Positions 7,952 through 16,201 of a stretch of DNA of 35,518 bases are shown piece after piece. The DNA comes from Kofleriaceae bacterium. GTDB lineage: Bacteria; Myxococcota_A; Polyangia; Haliangiales; Haliangiaceae. The position numbers were made by a program, and so were the translations under genes. Numbering within the stretch: the stretch's first letter is position 1; the number at the start of each line of letters is the position of its first letter. Location: the NCBI GenBank assembly GCA_013368795.1, contig JABFXX010000461.1:1-35518 (forward strand), given 5' to 3'. The notes below the pieces were generated by a model, which worked only from the letters and a program-made list of their open reading frames with translations, had not been told where the DNA came from and ran no database searches.

Positions 7952-8388
7952 TCGCGCGTCTCGCAGGCGTCGCCGTCGACGCGCGTGCGTTGCCGTGGTC
8001 GCGTGATCCGCGCGAGCTCGCGGAGTCGGCGCGCTGGATCGCCGCGAACGTCGCCGCCGCGTTTGGCGTGCGCTCGTTGCCGCGCGATCTGCTACCGATC
8101 GGCGCGCATCGCCTCGGCATCCGTGCCGAGAGCCTCGCCGCGGCGTGTGCCGCGCTGTCGCTCGCGCCGATGCTCGTCGACTCGGCAACACTGCCGGCTC
8201 GCTGGCGCCTCGCGTTGCGCGCCGTCGGTTTGCCGATGCTCGATCGCCCGGCATCGCTCGCGCTCGCCGGTGGTGCATCGATCGCCGCCTACGAGGCGAA
8301 GAACGATGAAGTCGACTGCATGCTGTCGGTCGGTTCCGATTACCGTGTTCGCGTCACCTACGATCACGGACGTCGCCTGCTCGCATGA
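7948..8388 (+). CDS. Protein of unknown function, coupled to the GNAT gene
   Basis: A 146-aa Ala/Arg/Leu-rich protein that I do not recognise. It has no signal peptide, membrane helix or Cys motif. It looks mainly alpha-helical (residues 20-105), with a strand-rich end (CMLSVGSDYRVRVTYDHGRR). Its ATG overlaps the stop of the GNAT gene in ATGA, which is the main evidence for this start and for joint translation. It may be a partner or a target of the acetyltransferase; this is inferred from position only. The gene ends 12 nt before the GTG of the metallopeptidase gene. Confidence 0.7.
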   Translation: MIARLAGVAVDARALPWSRDPRELAESARWIAANVAAAFGVRSLPRDLLPIGAHRLGIRAESLAAACAALSLAPMLVDSATLPARWRLALRAVGLPMLDRPASLALAGGASIAAYEAKNDEVDCMLSVGSDYRVRVTYDHGRRLLA

Positions 8389-8394
8389 CATAGT
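8386..8394 (+). promoter_or_regulatory. Putative leaderless promoter, extended -10 TGA-CATAGT
   Basis: CATAGT at 8389-8394 is preceded by TGn and ends 6 nt before GTG 8401. The TGA is also the stop of the upstream gene, so the promoter is embedded in a coding end. Confidence 0.4.
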
Positions 8395-8400
8395 CGCTGC

Positions 8401-9345
8401 GTGACGTTTCTCGTCCAGACCGAACCGCTTGCGACGATCGAGCGGCTCGCGGTGGCCGCCTCGCGGTGGGCCACCGTCGACGTTCTCGCCCGGCCCGCGG
8501 GCTTGCCGATCCACGCGCTGACGTTCGGCGTCGCGGACAAGGCGGCGCCCGCGTTGTTCATCTCCGGCGGCGTGCATGGCCTCGAGAGGATCGGCACCGA
8601 CGTCGCGATCGCGTATCTGCAGTCGCTCGTCGCGCGCCTCGCGTGGGACGAGGCATTGCACGATCTCCTCACGAGGATGCGCATCGTGATCGTGCCGCTC
8701 GTGAATCCGGTCGGCATGGCGCGAGGCACGCGCGCGAACGGCAGCGGCGTCGATCTCATGCGCAACGCGCCCGATGCGGGCCTCGGCGGCACGCCGCTCG
8801 TCGGCGGCCAGCGCATCTCTGCGAAGCTGCCGTGGTTCATGGGCAACGGAGCGGCGATGGAGGAGGAGGCGGCGGCGCTCGTCCAGATCGTCGAGCGCGA
8901 GCTGTTCACCGCGCCGTTCGCGATCGCGCTCGATCTCCACTCGGGATTCGGCGTGATCGATCGGCTCTGGTATCCGTACGCGCGCACGCGCGAGCCGATC
9001 CCGGATCACGATCGCATCGTCGCGTTCTCGCAGCTCCTCGACGGCGCGCTGCCGAACCACGTCTACCGCCTCGAGCAGACGGCGCGCGTCTACACGATCC
9101 GCGGCGATCTCTGGGACTACCTCTACGACCGCCGGCGCAGCCTCGGCGACGGCATGCTGCTGTCGCTGACGCTCGAGATGGGCTCGTGGAGCTGGGTCCG
9201 CAAGAACCCTCTGCAGGGCCTGTCGACATTCGGCCGGTTCAACCCGATCAAGCCGCACCGCCACCGCCGCACGTTGCGCCGCCACCTGCCGCTGCTCGAC
9301 GTGTTGCTACATGCGGTCGTGTCGTACCGGCGCTGGCTTCCGTGA
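8401..9345 (+). CDS. M14 / succinylglutamate desuccinylase-like zinc carboxypeptidase
   Basis: A 314-aa zinc hydrolase of the M14 superfamily. The first zinc motif HGLE is at H59 and E62 and the third ligand is H180 in LDLHSG. The substrate-binding Asn/Arg region is NPVGMARGTR (N102, R111) with VDLMRNAP, which corresponds to the DLNRNF motif. The catalytic Glu is probably E259 in LTLEMGS. No signal peptide is seen, so the protein is probably cytoplasmic and acts on a small peptide or acyl-amino acid. The start is GTG 8401; no Shine-Dalgarno is visible, but an extended -10-like element lies directly upstream. A peptidase from the peptidoglycan-amidase side of the family is an alternative; the superfamily is secure. 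Confidence 0.85.
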   Translation: MTFLVQTEPLATIERLAVAASRWATVDVLARPAGLPIHALTFGVADKAAPALFISGGVHGLERIGTDVAIAYLQSLVARLAWDEALHDLLTRMRIVIVPLVNPVGMARGTRANGSGVDLMRNAPDAGLGGTPLVGGQRISAKLPWFMGNGAAMEEEAAALVQIVERELFTAPFAIALDLHSGFGVIDRLWYPYARTREPIPDHDRIVAFSQLLDGALPNHVYRLEQTARVYTIRGDLWDYLYDRRRSLGDGMLLSLTLEMGSWSWVRKNPLQGLSTFGRFNPIKPHRHRRTLRRHLPLLDVLLHAVVSYRRWLP

Positions 9346-9384
9346 CGATTTCGTCGCAGTGGGTCCGCTGGTCACCGACTGCTC

Positions 9385-9390
9385 TATGCT
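9385..9390 (+). promoter_or_regulatory. Putative leaderless promoter, -10 TATGCT
   Basis: TATGCT ends 7 nt before ATG 9398. It contains the competing ATG at 9386, so a transcript from this element would exclude that earlier start. Confidence 0.45.
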
Positions 9391-9397
9391 GCGCGGA

Positions 9398-9832
9398 ATG
9401 GGCAGCGCCACCGCTGTAATCAATCGCTCCCCCGAACACTGCTGGCGTGCACTCACCGATGCGACGCTGTTGCCGATCTGGGTGCCCGGCCTTCGCCGCG
9501 CCCGCGTGATCGATGTCGGCACCGACGGGCTCGCGCGCGAGGTCGCGTTCGAGTTCAGCTCGTCGCTGACCTATTCGCTCGTCTACACGTACGACGCGGC
9601 AGCGCTATGCGTGCGCTGGGAGCCTCGCGTCGGCAAGCGCGACGCCGTGCGCGGCTTTGCTCAGCTCGAGCTCGTCGACGGTGCGACGCGCATGACGTAT
9701 GGCCTCGAGCAGGGCGATGCGCGCAGCGCAGCCGATCAGAGCCTCGGCGATCCGGCGATGCTGCTCGCGGCGTTCGCGCGCTGGGTCGAGTCGCAGCCGC
9801 TCTCGATGTTCACACCGCGATCGATGCGGTGA
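9398..9832 (+). CDS. SRPBCC (START/polyketide cyclase-like) family protein
   Basis: A 144-aa protein with the start of an SRPBCC helix-grip fold: a first strand ending at INRSPEHCWRALTD, then a turn with LLPIWVPGLRRARVID, as in cyclase/dehydrase and AHSA1-like proteins. Strands follow around residues 45-110 and a C-terminal helix around 115-140. These domains bind small hydrophobic ligands in a cavity. ATG 9398 is chosen because the fold begins immediately and TATGCT ends 7 nt before it; ATG 9386 would add four residues. The gene is preceded by the metallopeptidase gene and followed by the lipoprotein hydrolase, both on the same strand. Ligand unknown. Confidence 0.75.
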   Translation: MGSATAVINRSPEHCWRALTDATLLPIWVPGLRRARVIDVGTDGLAREVAFEFSSSLTYSLVYTYDAAALCVRWEPRVGKRDAVRGFAQLELVDGATRMTYGLEQGDARSAADQSLGDPAMLLAAFARWVESQPLSMFTPRSMR

Positions 9833-9896
9833 ACATCCGGGGGGACCCGAGGCGAGATGTCGTCTCGCTGGCTGTCACGACCTTGCGGCGACCGGG

Positions 9897-9902
9897 TATG
9901 GT
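9897..9902 (+). promoter_or_regulatory. Putative leaderless promoter, -10 TATGGT
   Basis: TATGGT ends 6 nt before GTG 9909, the start required by the lipoprotein signal of the hydrolase. No good -35 is found at 16-18 bp. Confidence 0.5.
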
Positions 9903-9908
9903 GAAAGC

Positions 9909-10772
9909 GTGTCGGTCCGCCCATGGTTTCCCGCGCTTGCGCTCGCGGCCATCGCCTGCGGCGGCGCGCAGAACCAGCCCGCGAAGGACGACGACGGACC
10001 GTTCGTCAACCGCGCCGGGTTCAAGCCGACCTCGTTCACCGTCGAGGTTCATGGCGAGGGCAGGCCGATCATCTTCATCCCGGGCCTGGGCTGTCCCGGC
10101 GACGTGTTCGACGACATCGTCGATCACCTCGGCGATCGCTACGAGAGTCACGTCCTGACGCTCGCCGGCTTCGCGGGTGTGCCTGCGATCCGACCGCCGC
10201 TCGCCGCCAAGGTGCGCCACGAGATCATCCGCTACATCCGGTCGAACAAGCTCGAGGCGCCGATCATCGTCGGCCACAGCATGGGCGGCTTCATCGCGTA
10301 CTGGCTCGCGGTCACCGCACCCGACGCGATTGGCGGCATCGTCGTCATCGACGCCGGCCCGGGCCTCGAGGGCGACTCCGAGGACGCGCGCCTGCTGCGC
10401 AACACGTGGGCGCAGGCCGGCGACGACGAGCTGCCGATCCAGATCCGCAACGTGTTCACGTCGATGACGCGCCACCCCAAGCGCATCGAGCCGTACCTCG
10501 CCGACATCGCGCGCTCCGATCGCCAGGCGATCGGCGATGCGATCTACGAGCTCGTCAAGACCGATGTCTCCGACCAGGTCGACACGATCAGCGTGCCGTC
10601 ACTGATCGTGCTCGCCGACGGCGGCCTGCAGAATCGCTACAAGAAGCAGGTCGCCGACATCCCGGGCCACCAGGTGGTCGTCATCCCCAAGACCGGGCAC
10701 TTCGTCTGGCTCGATGACCTCGATGGCTTCGATCGCGCGCTCGACAAGTTTCTCGCGAAGAGGTCCGAATGA
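9909..10772 (+). CDS. Lipoprotein alpha/beta hydrolase
   Basis: A 287-aa alpha/beta hydrolase anchored by lipid. Starting at GTG 9909 gives a signal sequence with the lipobox AIAC (C17). The fold shows an oxyanion region IIFIPGLGCPG, the nucleophile elbow VGHSMGG (S124), a likely acid D237 in IVLADGG, and H264 in PKTGHFVWLDD. It would be an esterase, lipase or peptidase on the periplasmic side of a membrane; the substrate is unknown. The start is supported by the signal peptide and by TATGGT 6 nt upstream. It overlaps the PAP2 phosphatase gene by ATGA, so the two are co-translated, which hints at a joint job in envelope lipid turnover. Confidence 0.88.
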   Translation: MSVRPWFPALALAAIACGGAQNQPAKDDDGPFVNRAGFKPTSFTVEVHGEGRPIIFIPGLGCPGDVFDDIVDHLGDRYESHVLTLAGFAGVPAIRPPLAAKVRHEIIRYIRSNKLEAPIIVGHSMGGFIAYWLAVTAPDAIGGIVVIDAGPGLEGDSEDARLLRNTWAQAGDDELPIQIRNVFTSMTRHPKRIEPYLADIARSDRQAIGDAIYELVKTDVSDQVDTISVPSLIVLADGGLQNRYKKQVADIPGHQVVVIPKTGHFVWLDDLDGFDRALDKFLAKRSE

Positions 10773-11410
10773 CCGACCGCCGCATTCCATGGCGCGCTCT
10801 GATCCTGCTCGCGATCGCTGCGGTCGCGACGTTCGCGTTCGTCGCGATCGCCGACGAGATGCGCGAGGGCGAGATCGACGCGCTGGACACGCGGATCGCG
10901 CTCGCCGTCCACTCGCTCGAGACGCCGGTGCTCGACTACGTGATGATCGCGTTCACCAACATCGGCACCGGGCCGGCGCACTTCATCACGGTCCTCGCGG
11001 TGTCGCTGTGGGCCATCAAGCGCAAGCGAGTCCCGTACGTCGTCGTGCTCGTCGCGGTCACCGTCGCTGCGGTGGTCCTGAACCCGCTGCTCAAGGAGGC
11101 GTTCAGCCGGGCGCGCCCGACGCTGTTCGAGGTGATCCGGCGGCCCGACACGTACAGCTTCCCGAGTGGTCACGCGATGTCGGCGATGACGATCTACGGT
11201 GCGATCGCCGCGGTCGCGATCGCGCTGCGTCCGAGCGCGCGCACGCCGATCGTGATCTGCGCGGCGATCCTGATCGCGTGCATCGGCTTCTCGCGCGTGT
11301 ACCTCGGCGTGCACTGGCCGATGGACGTGCTCGCCGGCTGGGCCGCGGGGGTGCCGTTTGTCGTCGTGGCCGTGCACATCCTGCATCGGCTGCAGCAAAC
11401 GAACGCGTGA
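10769..11410 (+). CDS. PAP2-family membrane phosphatase
   Basis: A 213-aa integral membrane phosphatase of the type 2 phosphatidic acid phosphatase family, which removes phosphate from lipid phosphates such as phosphatidic acid or undecaprenyl pyrophosphate. All three motifs are complete: K-x6-RP in KEAFSRARP (K109, R116), PSGH at 132-135 and SR-x5-H-x3-D in SRVYLGVHWPMD (S175, H182, D186). There are about six hydrophobic segments, the first at residues 8-28. The start overlaps the stop of the hydrolase gene (ATGA). Undecaprenyl-pyrophosphate recycling and phospholipid turnover are both possible; sequence alone does not decide. Confidence 0.92.
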   Translation: MTDRRIPWRALILLAIAAVATFAFVAIADEMREGEIDALDTRIALAVHSLETPVLDYVMIAFTNIGTGPAHFITVLAVSLWAIKRKRVPYVVVLVAVTVAAVVLNPLLKEAFSRARPTLFEVIRRPDTYSFPSGHAMSAMTIYGAIAAVAIALRPSARTPIVICAAILIACIGFSRVYLGVHWPMDVLAGWAAGVPFVVVAVHILHRLQQTNA

Positions 11411-11416
11411 TACAAC
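11408..11416 (+). promoter_or_regulatory. Putative leaderless promoter, extended -10 TGA-TACAAC
   Basis: TACAAC at 11411-11416 preceded by TGn, ending 6 nt before ATG 11423. The TGA is the stop of the PAP2 gene. Confidence 0.35.
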
Positions 11417-11422
11417 GCCGGC

Positions 11423-12721
11423 ATGTTGCGCCGGTGGCTTGTCATGCTCGTCGTCGGGGCCGCGTGTGGAAAGGGCGACGCACCGCCGAAGCAGCAGGCC
11501 GTCCAGGCCGCCGAGCCGTCCGAGGGGGATCTCGTACGCCCGGGGACGGTCAAGGATGCGAGCGTCTTGTGGGCGTTGCAGGTGCTCGTGCCGAAGGACG
11601 GGAACGTCGACGCCGCGGAGAAGCTCGCACGCGAGCGCGCCAGCGCTGCAAAGCTCGAGGTCGAACGCGCGACGATGGTCGACTATGGCTGGGATCGCGA
11701 GCGGCTCGAGTTCTTTGCCAGCGAGGGTGTGGATGTCGACGCGCTGGCTGGCGCGGCCGCGGTGATCGTCATTCGTGCTGAAAATCGCGACGGCGTCGCG
11801 CTCTTGCGCGCGCTGTCGGAGACCGCCGTCGTGGTCGCGGACGCCTGCCACGGCTGGGTGATCGATCCGACGTACGGCGCGCTGCCCGCGGAGCAGTTTC
11901 GCGCGCACATTCCATCGGCGCGTCCAGACGTGCGAAAGCTGATCGTCGTCCACGGCGTGATGGACGACAACGGGCTTCCGCACCTCGACACGATGGGCCT
12001 GAACCGGCTCGGTTTGCCGGAGCTCTACGTCGCCAAGGTTGCGCGGACGCAGGTCGACAGCGTCACCCAGCTCGTCAACGCGGCGGCGCAAACGCTGCTC
12101 GAGCGCGGCGATGTCACCCGTACTGGCCAGCTCGAGGTCGACCTCTCGATGCTGGGCCCCGAGTGGGGCCACGACGACGTCGTGAAGGCTGGCGGCACCG
12201 GAAAAGTGACGTTCGGCGTGCGCTGGTCGAGGGGCGACGAGGAGAGCGACGCGCACGGCGACCTCGGCATCGAGCTACTACCACCGCGAGGACCGAACAC
12301 CGAGGCAGCGCAGAAGGTCATCGACGACTTCTTCGGTCGCGTCGACGATCGTGTCACGGAGCTCGAAGCGAATGACCCGGCGCTCCTTGCTGCAGGCAAG
12401 CGCGCTCGTGACGAGCTCGCGAAGCTGAGGACCGAGGTCGCACGCGGCATCCCTCCCGATGAGCAGCTCTCGGTGAAGGCGCCGTTCACGGCAGAAGATG
12501 GTCGCGTCGAGTGGATGTGGGTCGACGTCGTCCGCTTCAGCGGCAAGCTCGTCGAGGGAACGCTCGCCAACGACCCCCAGTGGGTCACGAACATCCACTC
12601 GGGGTCGCCGGTGAAGGTCAAGTTCGACGACGTCGCCGACTACGTGCTGTCGAAGCGAGACGGCTCGCAGGTCGGCGGCTACAGCATCGAGATCTTCCGC
12701 AAGCGCGGACTCCTCGACTGA
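11423..12721 (+). CDS. Lipoprotein with C-terminal DUF2314 domain
   Basis: A 432-aa putative lipoprotein: the basic start MLRRW, a hydrophobic stretch and the lipobox GAAC (C15), followed by a low-complexity linker. The middle 300 residues are not recognised; they contain an acidic, Asp-rich region (VMDDNGLPHLDTMG) and helices near 300-340. The last 90 residues match the DUF2314/YegJ-type domain: EWMWVDVVRFSGKLVEG, then L-x-N-D-P-x-W-V-T-x-I-x-x-G-S-P-V and a final DVADYVLSKRDG. The function of that domain is not established. The gene is convergent with, and directly abuts, the small lipoprotein gene on the other strand. Confidence 0.8.
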   Translation: MLRRWLVMLVVGAACGKGDAPPKQQAVQAAEPSEGDLVRPGTVKDASVLWALQVLVPKDGNVDAAEKLARERASAAKLEVERATMVDYGWDRERLEFFASEGVDVDALAGAAAVIVIRAENRDGVALLRALSETAVVVADACHGWVIDPTYGALPAEQFRAHIPSARPDVRKLIVVHGVMDDNGLPHLDTMGLNRLGLPELYVAKVARTQVDSVTQLVNAAAQTLLERGDVTRTGQLEVDLSMLGPEWGHDDVVKAGGTGKVTFGVRWSRGDEESDAHGDLGIELLPPRGPNTEAAQKVIDDFFGRVDDRVTELEANDPALLAAGKRARDELAKLRTEVARGIPPDEQLSVKAPFTAEDGRVEWMWVDVVRFSGKLVEGTLANDPQWVTNIHSGSPVKVKFDDVADYVLSKRDGSQVGGYSIEIFRKRGLLD

Positions 12722-13270
12722 CTATTCGAACGCGGCGAACGTGAACGTCAGCTGCAGGTTCGCCTCGGCGCCCTTGCTCTGGAAGTCGGCGGCCGACGGG
12801 CCGCGGATCACGACCTTGAAGCTGCCGCCGAGCATCTTCGCGTGGTCGACATCGGAGACCGATGCGGCGTCGAACGACACGCCGACGTCGACCGGGCCGG
12901 CGCCCGCCGGATTCATGATGTGGCCGACGTCGTACGTGTTGTCGGTGTCGTTCATGACGAACACGACCTGGACGTCGCCCGTGTAGATCTCGTTCAGGTT
13001 CGTGACGCCGGTCGACTGACCACCGAGCGTCAGCGTCAGTCCGTCGACCTCGATCGAGCTCGGATCGCGCCCGATGGCCGTGCGTGCCTCCGCGACGAAC
13101 GCGCCGTACGGGTTGCTCGACTCGGTATTGATCCCCTTCTCGTCGCTGACCGTGTTGTTGGACACGTCGCCGGACTTCGCCTTCAGGTTGATGCCGACCG
13201 GCGCCGAGTAATTCACCGGGTCATCGCCACACGCCGCGAGCAGGACAAGCGCAACTAGGTAGTGCTTCAT
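12722..13270 (-). CDS. Small putative lipoprotein, unknown function
   Basis: A 182-aa protein with a clear lipoprotein signal (MKHYLVALVLLAAC, C14) followed by GDD. The mature part is Asn/Asp/Ser/Thr-rich and strand-like, ending ANLQLTFTFAAFE; a compact beta-sandwich is plausible but the family is not recognised. Its stop abuts the stop of the DUF2314 lipoprotein gene with no spacer. Upstream lies the longest gene-free stretch in the window, shared with the phosphate porin gene. AGGA sits 1 nt before the ATG, too close to be a normal ribosome site, and no -10 at leaderless distance is obvious. Confidence 0.78.
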   Translation of the reverse strand: MKHYLVALVLLAACGDDPVNYSAPVGINLKAKSGDVSNNTVSDEKGINTESSNPYGAFVAEARTAIGRDPSSIEVDGLTLTLGGQSTGVTNLNEIYTGDVQVVFVMNDTDNTYDVGHIMNPAGAGPVDVGVSFDAASVSDVDHAKMLGGSFKVVIRGPSAADFQSKGAEANLQLTFTFAAFE

Positions 13271-13619
13271 GTCCTGTTAGTGGCGCCGTCACTCCAAAAT
13301 GTCGCTGGCAATTCGTGGGTGTACGGGAACTGCATAAACCGAGACGCTTCGGCTCGGCGGAATCGAGGGTTGCGCGGCCTGGATGTGACCACGAGCAGAC
13401 CTACATCGTGGACGGCGACACTCCAGCCCGTACGATCTCTGCGCAGGCCGACGACCGCGTAGCGCCGCGTCGAGCCGGTCGGTCGTCGACCTTGTCGCCC
13501 GAGCCTCGTCGCCGGCGGACCGACGATCCGTCGCATCTCACTGTGTGACAATTTCGTCGCAGCGTCCGTTGCCGTACTGTCGCAGAGTCCGCCAACGTTT
13601 CTGCTTCGATAGGGGCCTC
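13271..13619 (+). promoter_or_regulatory. 349-bp divergent intergenic region upstream of the phosphate porin
   Basis: This is the only gene-free stretch above 300 bp. It separates a minus-strand lipoprotein from the porin/phosphatase operon and must hold promoters for both. I looked for a PHO-box-like pair of CTGTCAT repeats and found only poor partial matches. TGCATAAAC at 13331-13339 could be an extended -10 for a long porin leader; a nearer candidate is GATAGG (13608-13613), 6 nt before GTG 13620. A perfect 9-bp inverted repeat lies at 13449-13488. Open reading frames across it are not convincing as genes. Confidence 0.4.
13449..13488. repeat. Inverted repeat, 9-bp stem
   Basis: CGACGACCG (13449-13457) and CGGTCGTCG (13480-13488) are exact reverse complements around a 22-nt spacer. 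No T-run follows, so it is not an intrinsic terminator. It could be an operator or an RNA hairpin in the porin leader, or chance in GC-rich DNA. Confidence 0.3.
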
Positions 13620-14891
13620 GTGCATCGACTTGTTTTGTTCTGTCTGCTCGTTCCGGGAATTGCGATGGCGCAGCCGGCGCCTTGCGAGACGCCTCCCTGT
13701 ACTGATGCGCCGGCGGACCCTCCGCCGACCACGACGTCCGAGCCGGCAACCACGCCGCCGACCGAGGTCGTGACACCCGCGAAGGTCGTCGTTGCAGAGT
13801 CCGCGGCACCCGAACCGGAGAAGCCGAAAGAGGAGCCGAAGCAGGAGCCGTGGACGATCCGGCCCGGCGGCTACGTCCAGTCGCAGTACCGCATGCGCCA
13901 GAACTCGCCGGCGCCGTTCGACGAGGATGGCTTCCGGCTCGCGCGCGTTCGCCTCACCGCCGCGGCCGAGGGCAAGGCGGGCGACTTCAAGGTCGGCGCC
14001 TACATCGAGGGCGAGCTCCAGCCGACGTTCCAGCTTGCCGATGCGTTCGCGACGCTGACGCGGCCGATGGAGAAGAAGGGCACGCTCGCGATCGACTTCG
14101 GCCAGATGCGCGTCCCGCTCTCGCGCCAGCAGATGATCAGCGACACGCGTCTGTCGTTCGTCGACAAGGCGCAGCTCGCGACGATCGCGCCCGATCGCGA
14201 TCTCGGCACGCGCGTCACGTTCATCCCGCCGGGCCTGCGCCAGGTGAAGGTCATGGCCGGCGCGTTCAACGGCGAGGGCCGTAACCAGATCCAGAACATC
14301 AACGAGGGCTACCTCTACGCGGGTCGCCTCGAGCTCGCACCGATCGGCGGCCCGGCACCGATGGCGGAGTCGGCGTTCGTCGACCCTTGGGTGTCGCTCG
14401 GCCTCTCCGTCGGGCGTAACCGCCTGTCGCCCGGCGACTTCCACGAGGACCGCCTCTATCTCGGCGCGGACGTGTCAGGTGCGTACAAGGGCATCTCGGG
14501 CTCGTTCGAGTACCTCGAGGTCCGCTACACGTTCGAGGGCGACATGTCGAAGCTGCCGGGTCCCGACTACAAGGCGAACGGCTTCACCGCGCAGCTCGCG
14601 TACCTGCTGCCGATCCAGCTGCCGCCGGCGAAGGGCTCGCAGTTCGAGGTCGCGGCGCGCGTCGAGGAGATCGATCGCAACGACACCGTGCCGATTGCTC
14701 AGCTCGGCGACGCGGGCCAGTCGGTGCGCGAGTACACCGGCGCTCTGTCCTGGTACATGCGCAACCACCTGCTCAAGGCCCAGCTCGCGTTCAATCACTT
14801 CCAGGAGCTCGAGGACAAGACGTCGACGGGGACGGACGCCCACTACGACAACGATCAGCTGCTGCTACAAGTCACTTACCGGGTGGAGTAA
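13620..14891 (+). CDS. Phosphate-selective porin O/P family outer-membrane protein
   Basis: An outer-membrane channel of the OprO/OprP family. GTG 13620 gives a 17-residue signal peptide (cleavage AMA before QPAP), then a Pro/Thr-rich linker to about residue 75, then the barrel beginning with GGYVQSQYRMR and the strand pair FRLARVRLTAAAEG / FKVGAYIEGELQP. The family-typical block DFGQMRVPLSRQQM and the last strand (LLLQVTYRVE, aromatic and hydrophobic at the end) are present. At 423 aa the length is normal. AGGGG lies 4 nt before GTG 13620; an earlier GTG at 13545 would place 25 charged residues before the signal and is rejected. The purple acid phosphatase gene follows after 2 nt, which supports phosphate or polyphosphate uptake over general porin activity. 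Confidence 0.85.
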   Translation: MHRLVLFCLLVPGIAMAQPAPCETPPCTDAPADPPPTTTSEPATTPPTEVVTPAKVVVAESAAPEPEKPKEEPKQEPWTIRPGGYVQSQYRMRQNSPAPFDEDGFRLARVRLTAAAEGKAGDFKVGAYIEGELQPTFQLADAFATLTRPMEKKGTLAIDFGQMRVPLSRQQMISDTRLSFVDKAQLATIAPDRDLGTRVTFIPPGLRQVKVMAGAFNGEGRNQIQNINEGYLYAGRLELAPIGGPAPMAESAFVDPWVSLGLSVGRNRLSPGDFHEDRLYLGADVSGAYKGISGSFEYLEVRYTFEGDMSKLPGPDYKANGFTAQLAYLLPIQLPPAKGSQFEVAARVEEIDRNDTVPIAQLGDAGQSVREYTGALSWYMRNHLLKAQLAFNHFQELEDKTSTGTDAHYDNDQLLLQVTYRVE

Positions 14892-14893
14892 CC

Positions 14894-16201
14894 ATGCGAG
14901 CTCTGGCCATCGTGCTGTGTCTGGTCGGGTGCGTGAAAGGCAACCCGGATAATGGTGACGACACGTTTAACGAGGAGGGCGGCAAGCTGACGATTCCGGG
15001 CTGCGGCTATGACGTCGTCACGCGTCTCGGTGCGGAGGCGCCGAAGGTCGCGACCGATACGTTCGGCATGGACCCGACGCCGGTGCAGGTCCACCTCGGC
15101 ATCATGGGCAATCCCAAGACGTCGATCGTCGCGCAGTGGCGCACGAAGGACGAGACGACGATGGCGAGCACGATCCGCTACGGGGTCGGCGCGAACCTCA
15201 CGCCGGATCAGCTGACGCAGACCGCGAGCGGTATCGAGTTCGGCTTCAAGGCGACCGGCACGCAGATCTATCGAATGCACCAGGCGCACCTGTGCGATCT
15301 GCAGCCGGGCACGACCTACAGCTATCAGGTCGGCGGCACCGCGCCGAATGGCACCGAGTACTACTCGAAGGTGTACTCGTTCCGCACCGCGCCGGATCTC
15401 GCAACGAATCCCGACGCCGAGGTCGTGTTCGGCTTCGTCGGCGACGTCCGCGGCGGCTACGACGTGTGGGAGCAGCTGATCGATCAGCTCGCGATGCGCT
15501 CGCCGGACCTCATCCTGTTCTCTGGCGACGCGGTCACCGTTGGCCTCACGCAGTACGAGTGGGAGGACTTCTTCATGCGCGCCGAGAAGCTGTTCGCGAC
15601 GGCGCCGCTCGTCTCGGCGCACGGCAACCACGAGGTCAACGCGGTCAACTACTACTCGCAGGTCGCGCTGCCCGGCGATCAGCAGAACTTCGGCTTCGAC
15701 TACGGCTACGCGCACGTCACCGTCGGTAACGACACGCCCGAAGATCCGACCGCGCTGATGGGCGCGTTCCGCGATGCGATCGCGGCGGACTTCGCGGCGA
15801 GTAGCAGCGCGCGCTGGAAGCTGTTCATGCATCACCAGCCGCTGTGGTCGGCGTCGACGCGCCACGGCTCGAGCGTCTCGCTCCAGCAGGCGTGGGGACC
15901 GATCATCGACCAGTACAAGATCGATCTCGTGCTCAACGGTCACGACCACGACTACGAGATCACGAAGCCGCTGTTCAACGGCGCCGTGCAGCAGACGAAC
16001 GCGAACGCGACCGTCTACGTCGTCTCGGGTGGCGCGGGCGCCGAGCTCTACGGCAACGGCACCGACTTCTGGACGCAGTTCTCGGAGTCGGCGCACTCGG
16101 CTGCGGTGATCCACGCGAGCAAGAGCATGCTGACGCTGACGCCGTTCCACCCCGACGGCACGCCGCTCGATCCGTCCGCGAGCTTCTCGAAGACGAAATG
16201 A
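14894..16201 (+). CDS. Lipoprotein purple acid phosphatase-like metallophosphatase
   Basis: A 435-aa phosphatase with lipobox LVGC (C13). Residues 60-165 form the fibronectin-III-like domain of purple acid phosphatases (SIVAQWRT, STIRYGVG, LQPGTTYSYQVGG, YSFRTAP). From 178 on it is a calcineurin-like metallophosphatase: GDVRGG (D184), SGDAVT (D212), HGNHE (N245, H246), FMHHQPLW (H313/H314) and NGHDHDYE (H350, H352). It would release phosphate from esters at the cell surface. It begins 2 nt after the phosphate-selective porin gene and overlaps the next gene by ATGA, so a phosphate-scavenging operon is likely. The Tyr that gives plant enzymes their colour is not at the usual place after GD-x-x (here GDAVTVG), so the metal pair may differ. 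Confidence 0.9.
   Translation: MRALAIVLCLVGCVKGNPDNGDDTFNEEGGKLTIPGCGYDVVTRLGAEAPKVATDTFGMDPTPVQVHLGIMGNPKTSIVAQWRTKDETTMASTIRYGVGANLTPDQLTQTASGIEFGFKATGTQIYRMHQAHLCDLQPGTTYSYQVGGTAPNGTEYYSKVYSFRTAPDLATNPDAEVVFGFVGDVRGGYDVWEQLIDQLAMRSPDLILFSGDAVTVGLTQYEWEDFFMRAEKLFATAPLVSAHGNHEVNAVNYYSQVALPGDQQNFGFDYGYAHVTVGNDTPEDPTALMGAFRDAIAADFAASSSARWKLFMHHQPLWSASTRHGSSVSLQQAWGPIIDQYKIDLVLNGHDHDYEITKPLFNGAVQQTNANATVYVVSGGAGAELYGNGTDFWTQFSESAHSAAVIHASKSMLTLTPFHPDGTPLDPSASFSKTK

Noticed and set aside
9343..9359. TGACGATTTCGTCGCAG, repeated with one mismatch at 13546-13562, both upstream of genes
   Set aside because: A 16/17 match is expected about once or twice by chance in a window of this size, and no further shared sequence follows. 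Not reported as a regulatory repeat.
13546..13600. Possible PHO box before the phosphate porin
   Set aside because: CTGTGTGACA and ACTGTCGCAG are only partial matches and are not spaced as 11-bp direct repeats.
13401..14444. A 347-codon minus-strand frame covering the porin upstream region
   Set aside because: It overlaps the porin signal peptide and barrel in antisense and has shadow-like composition, so I leave the intergenic region gene-free.
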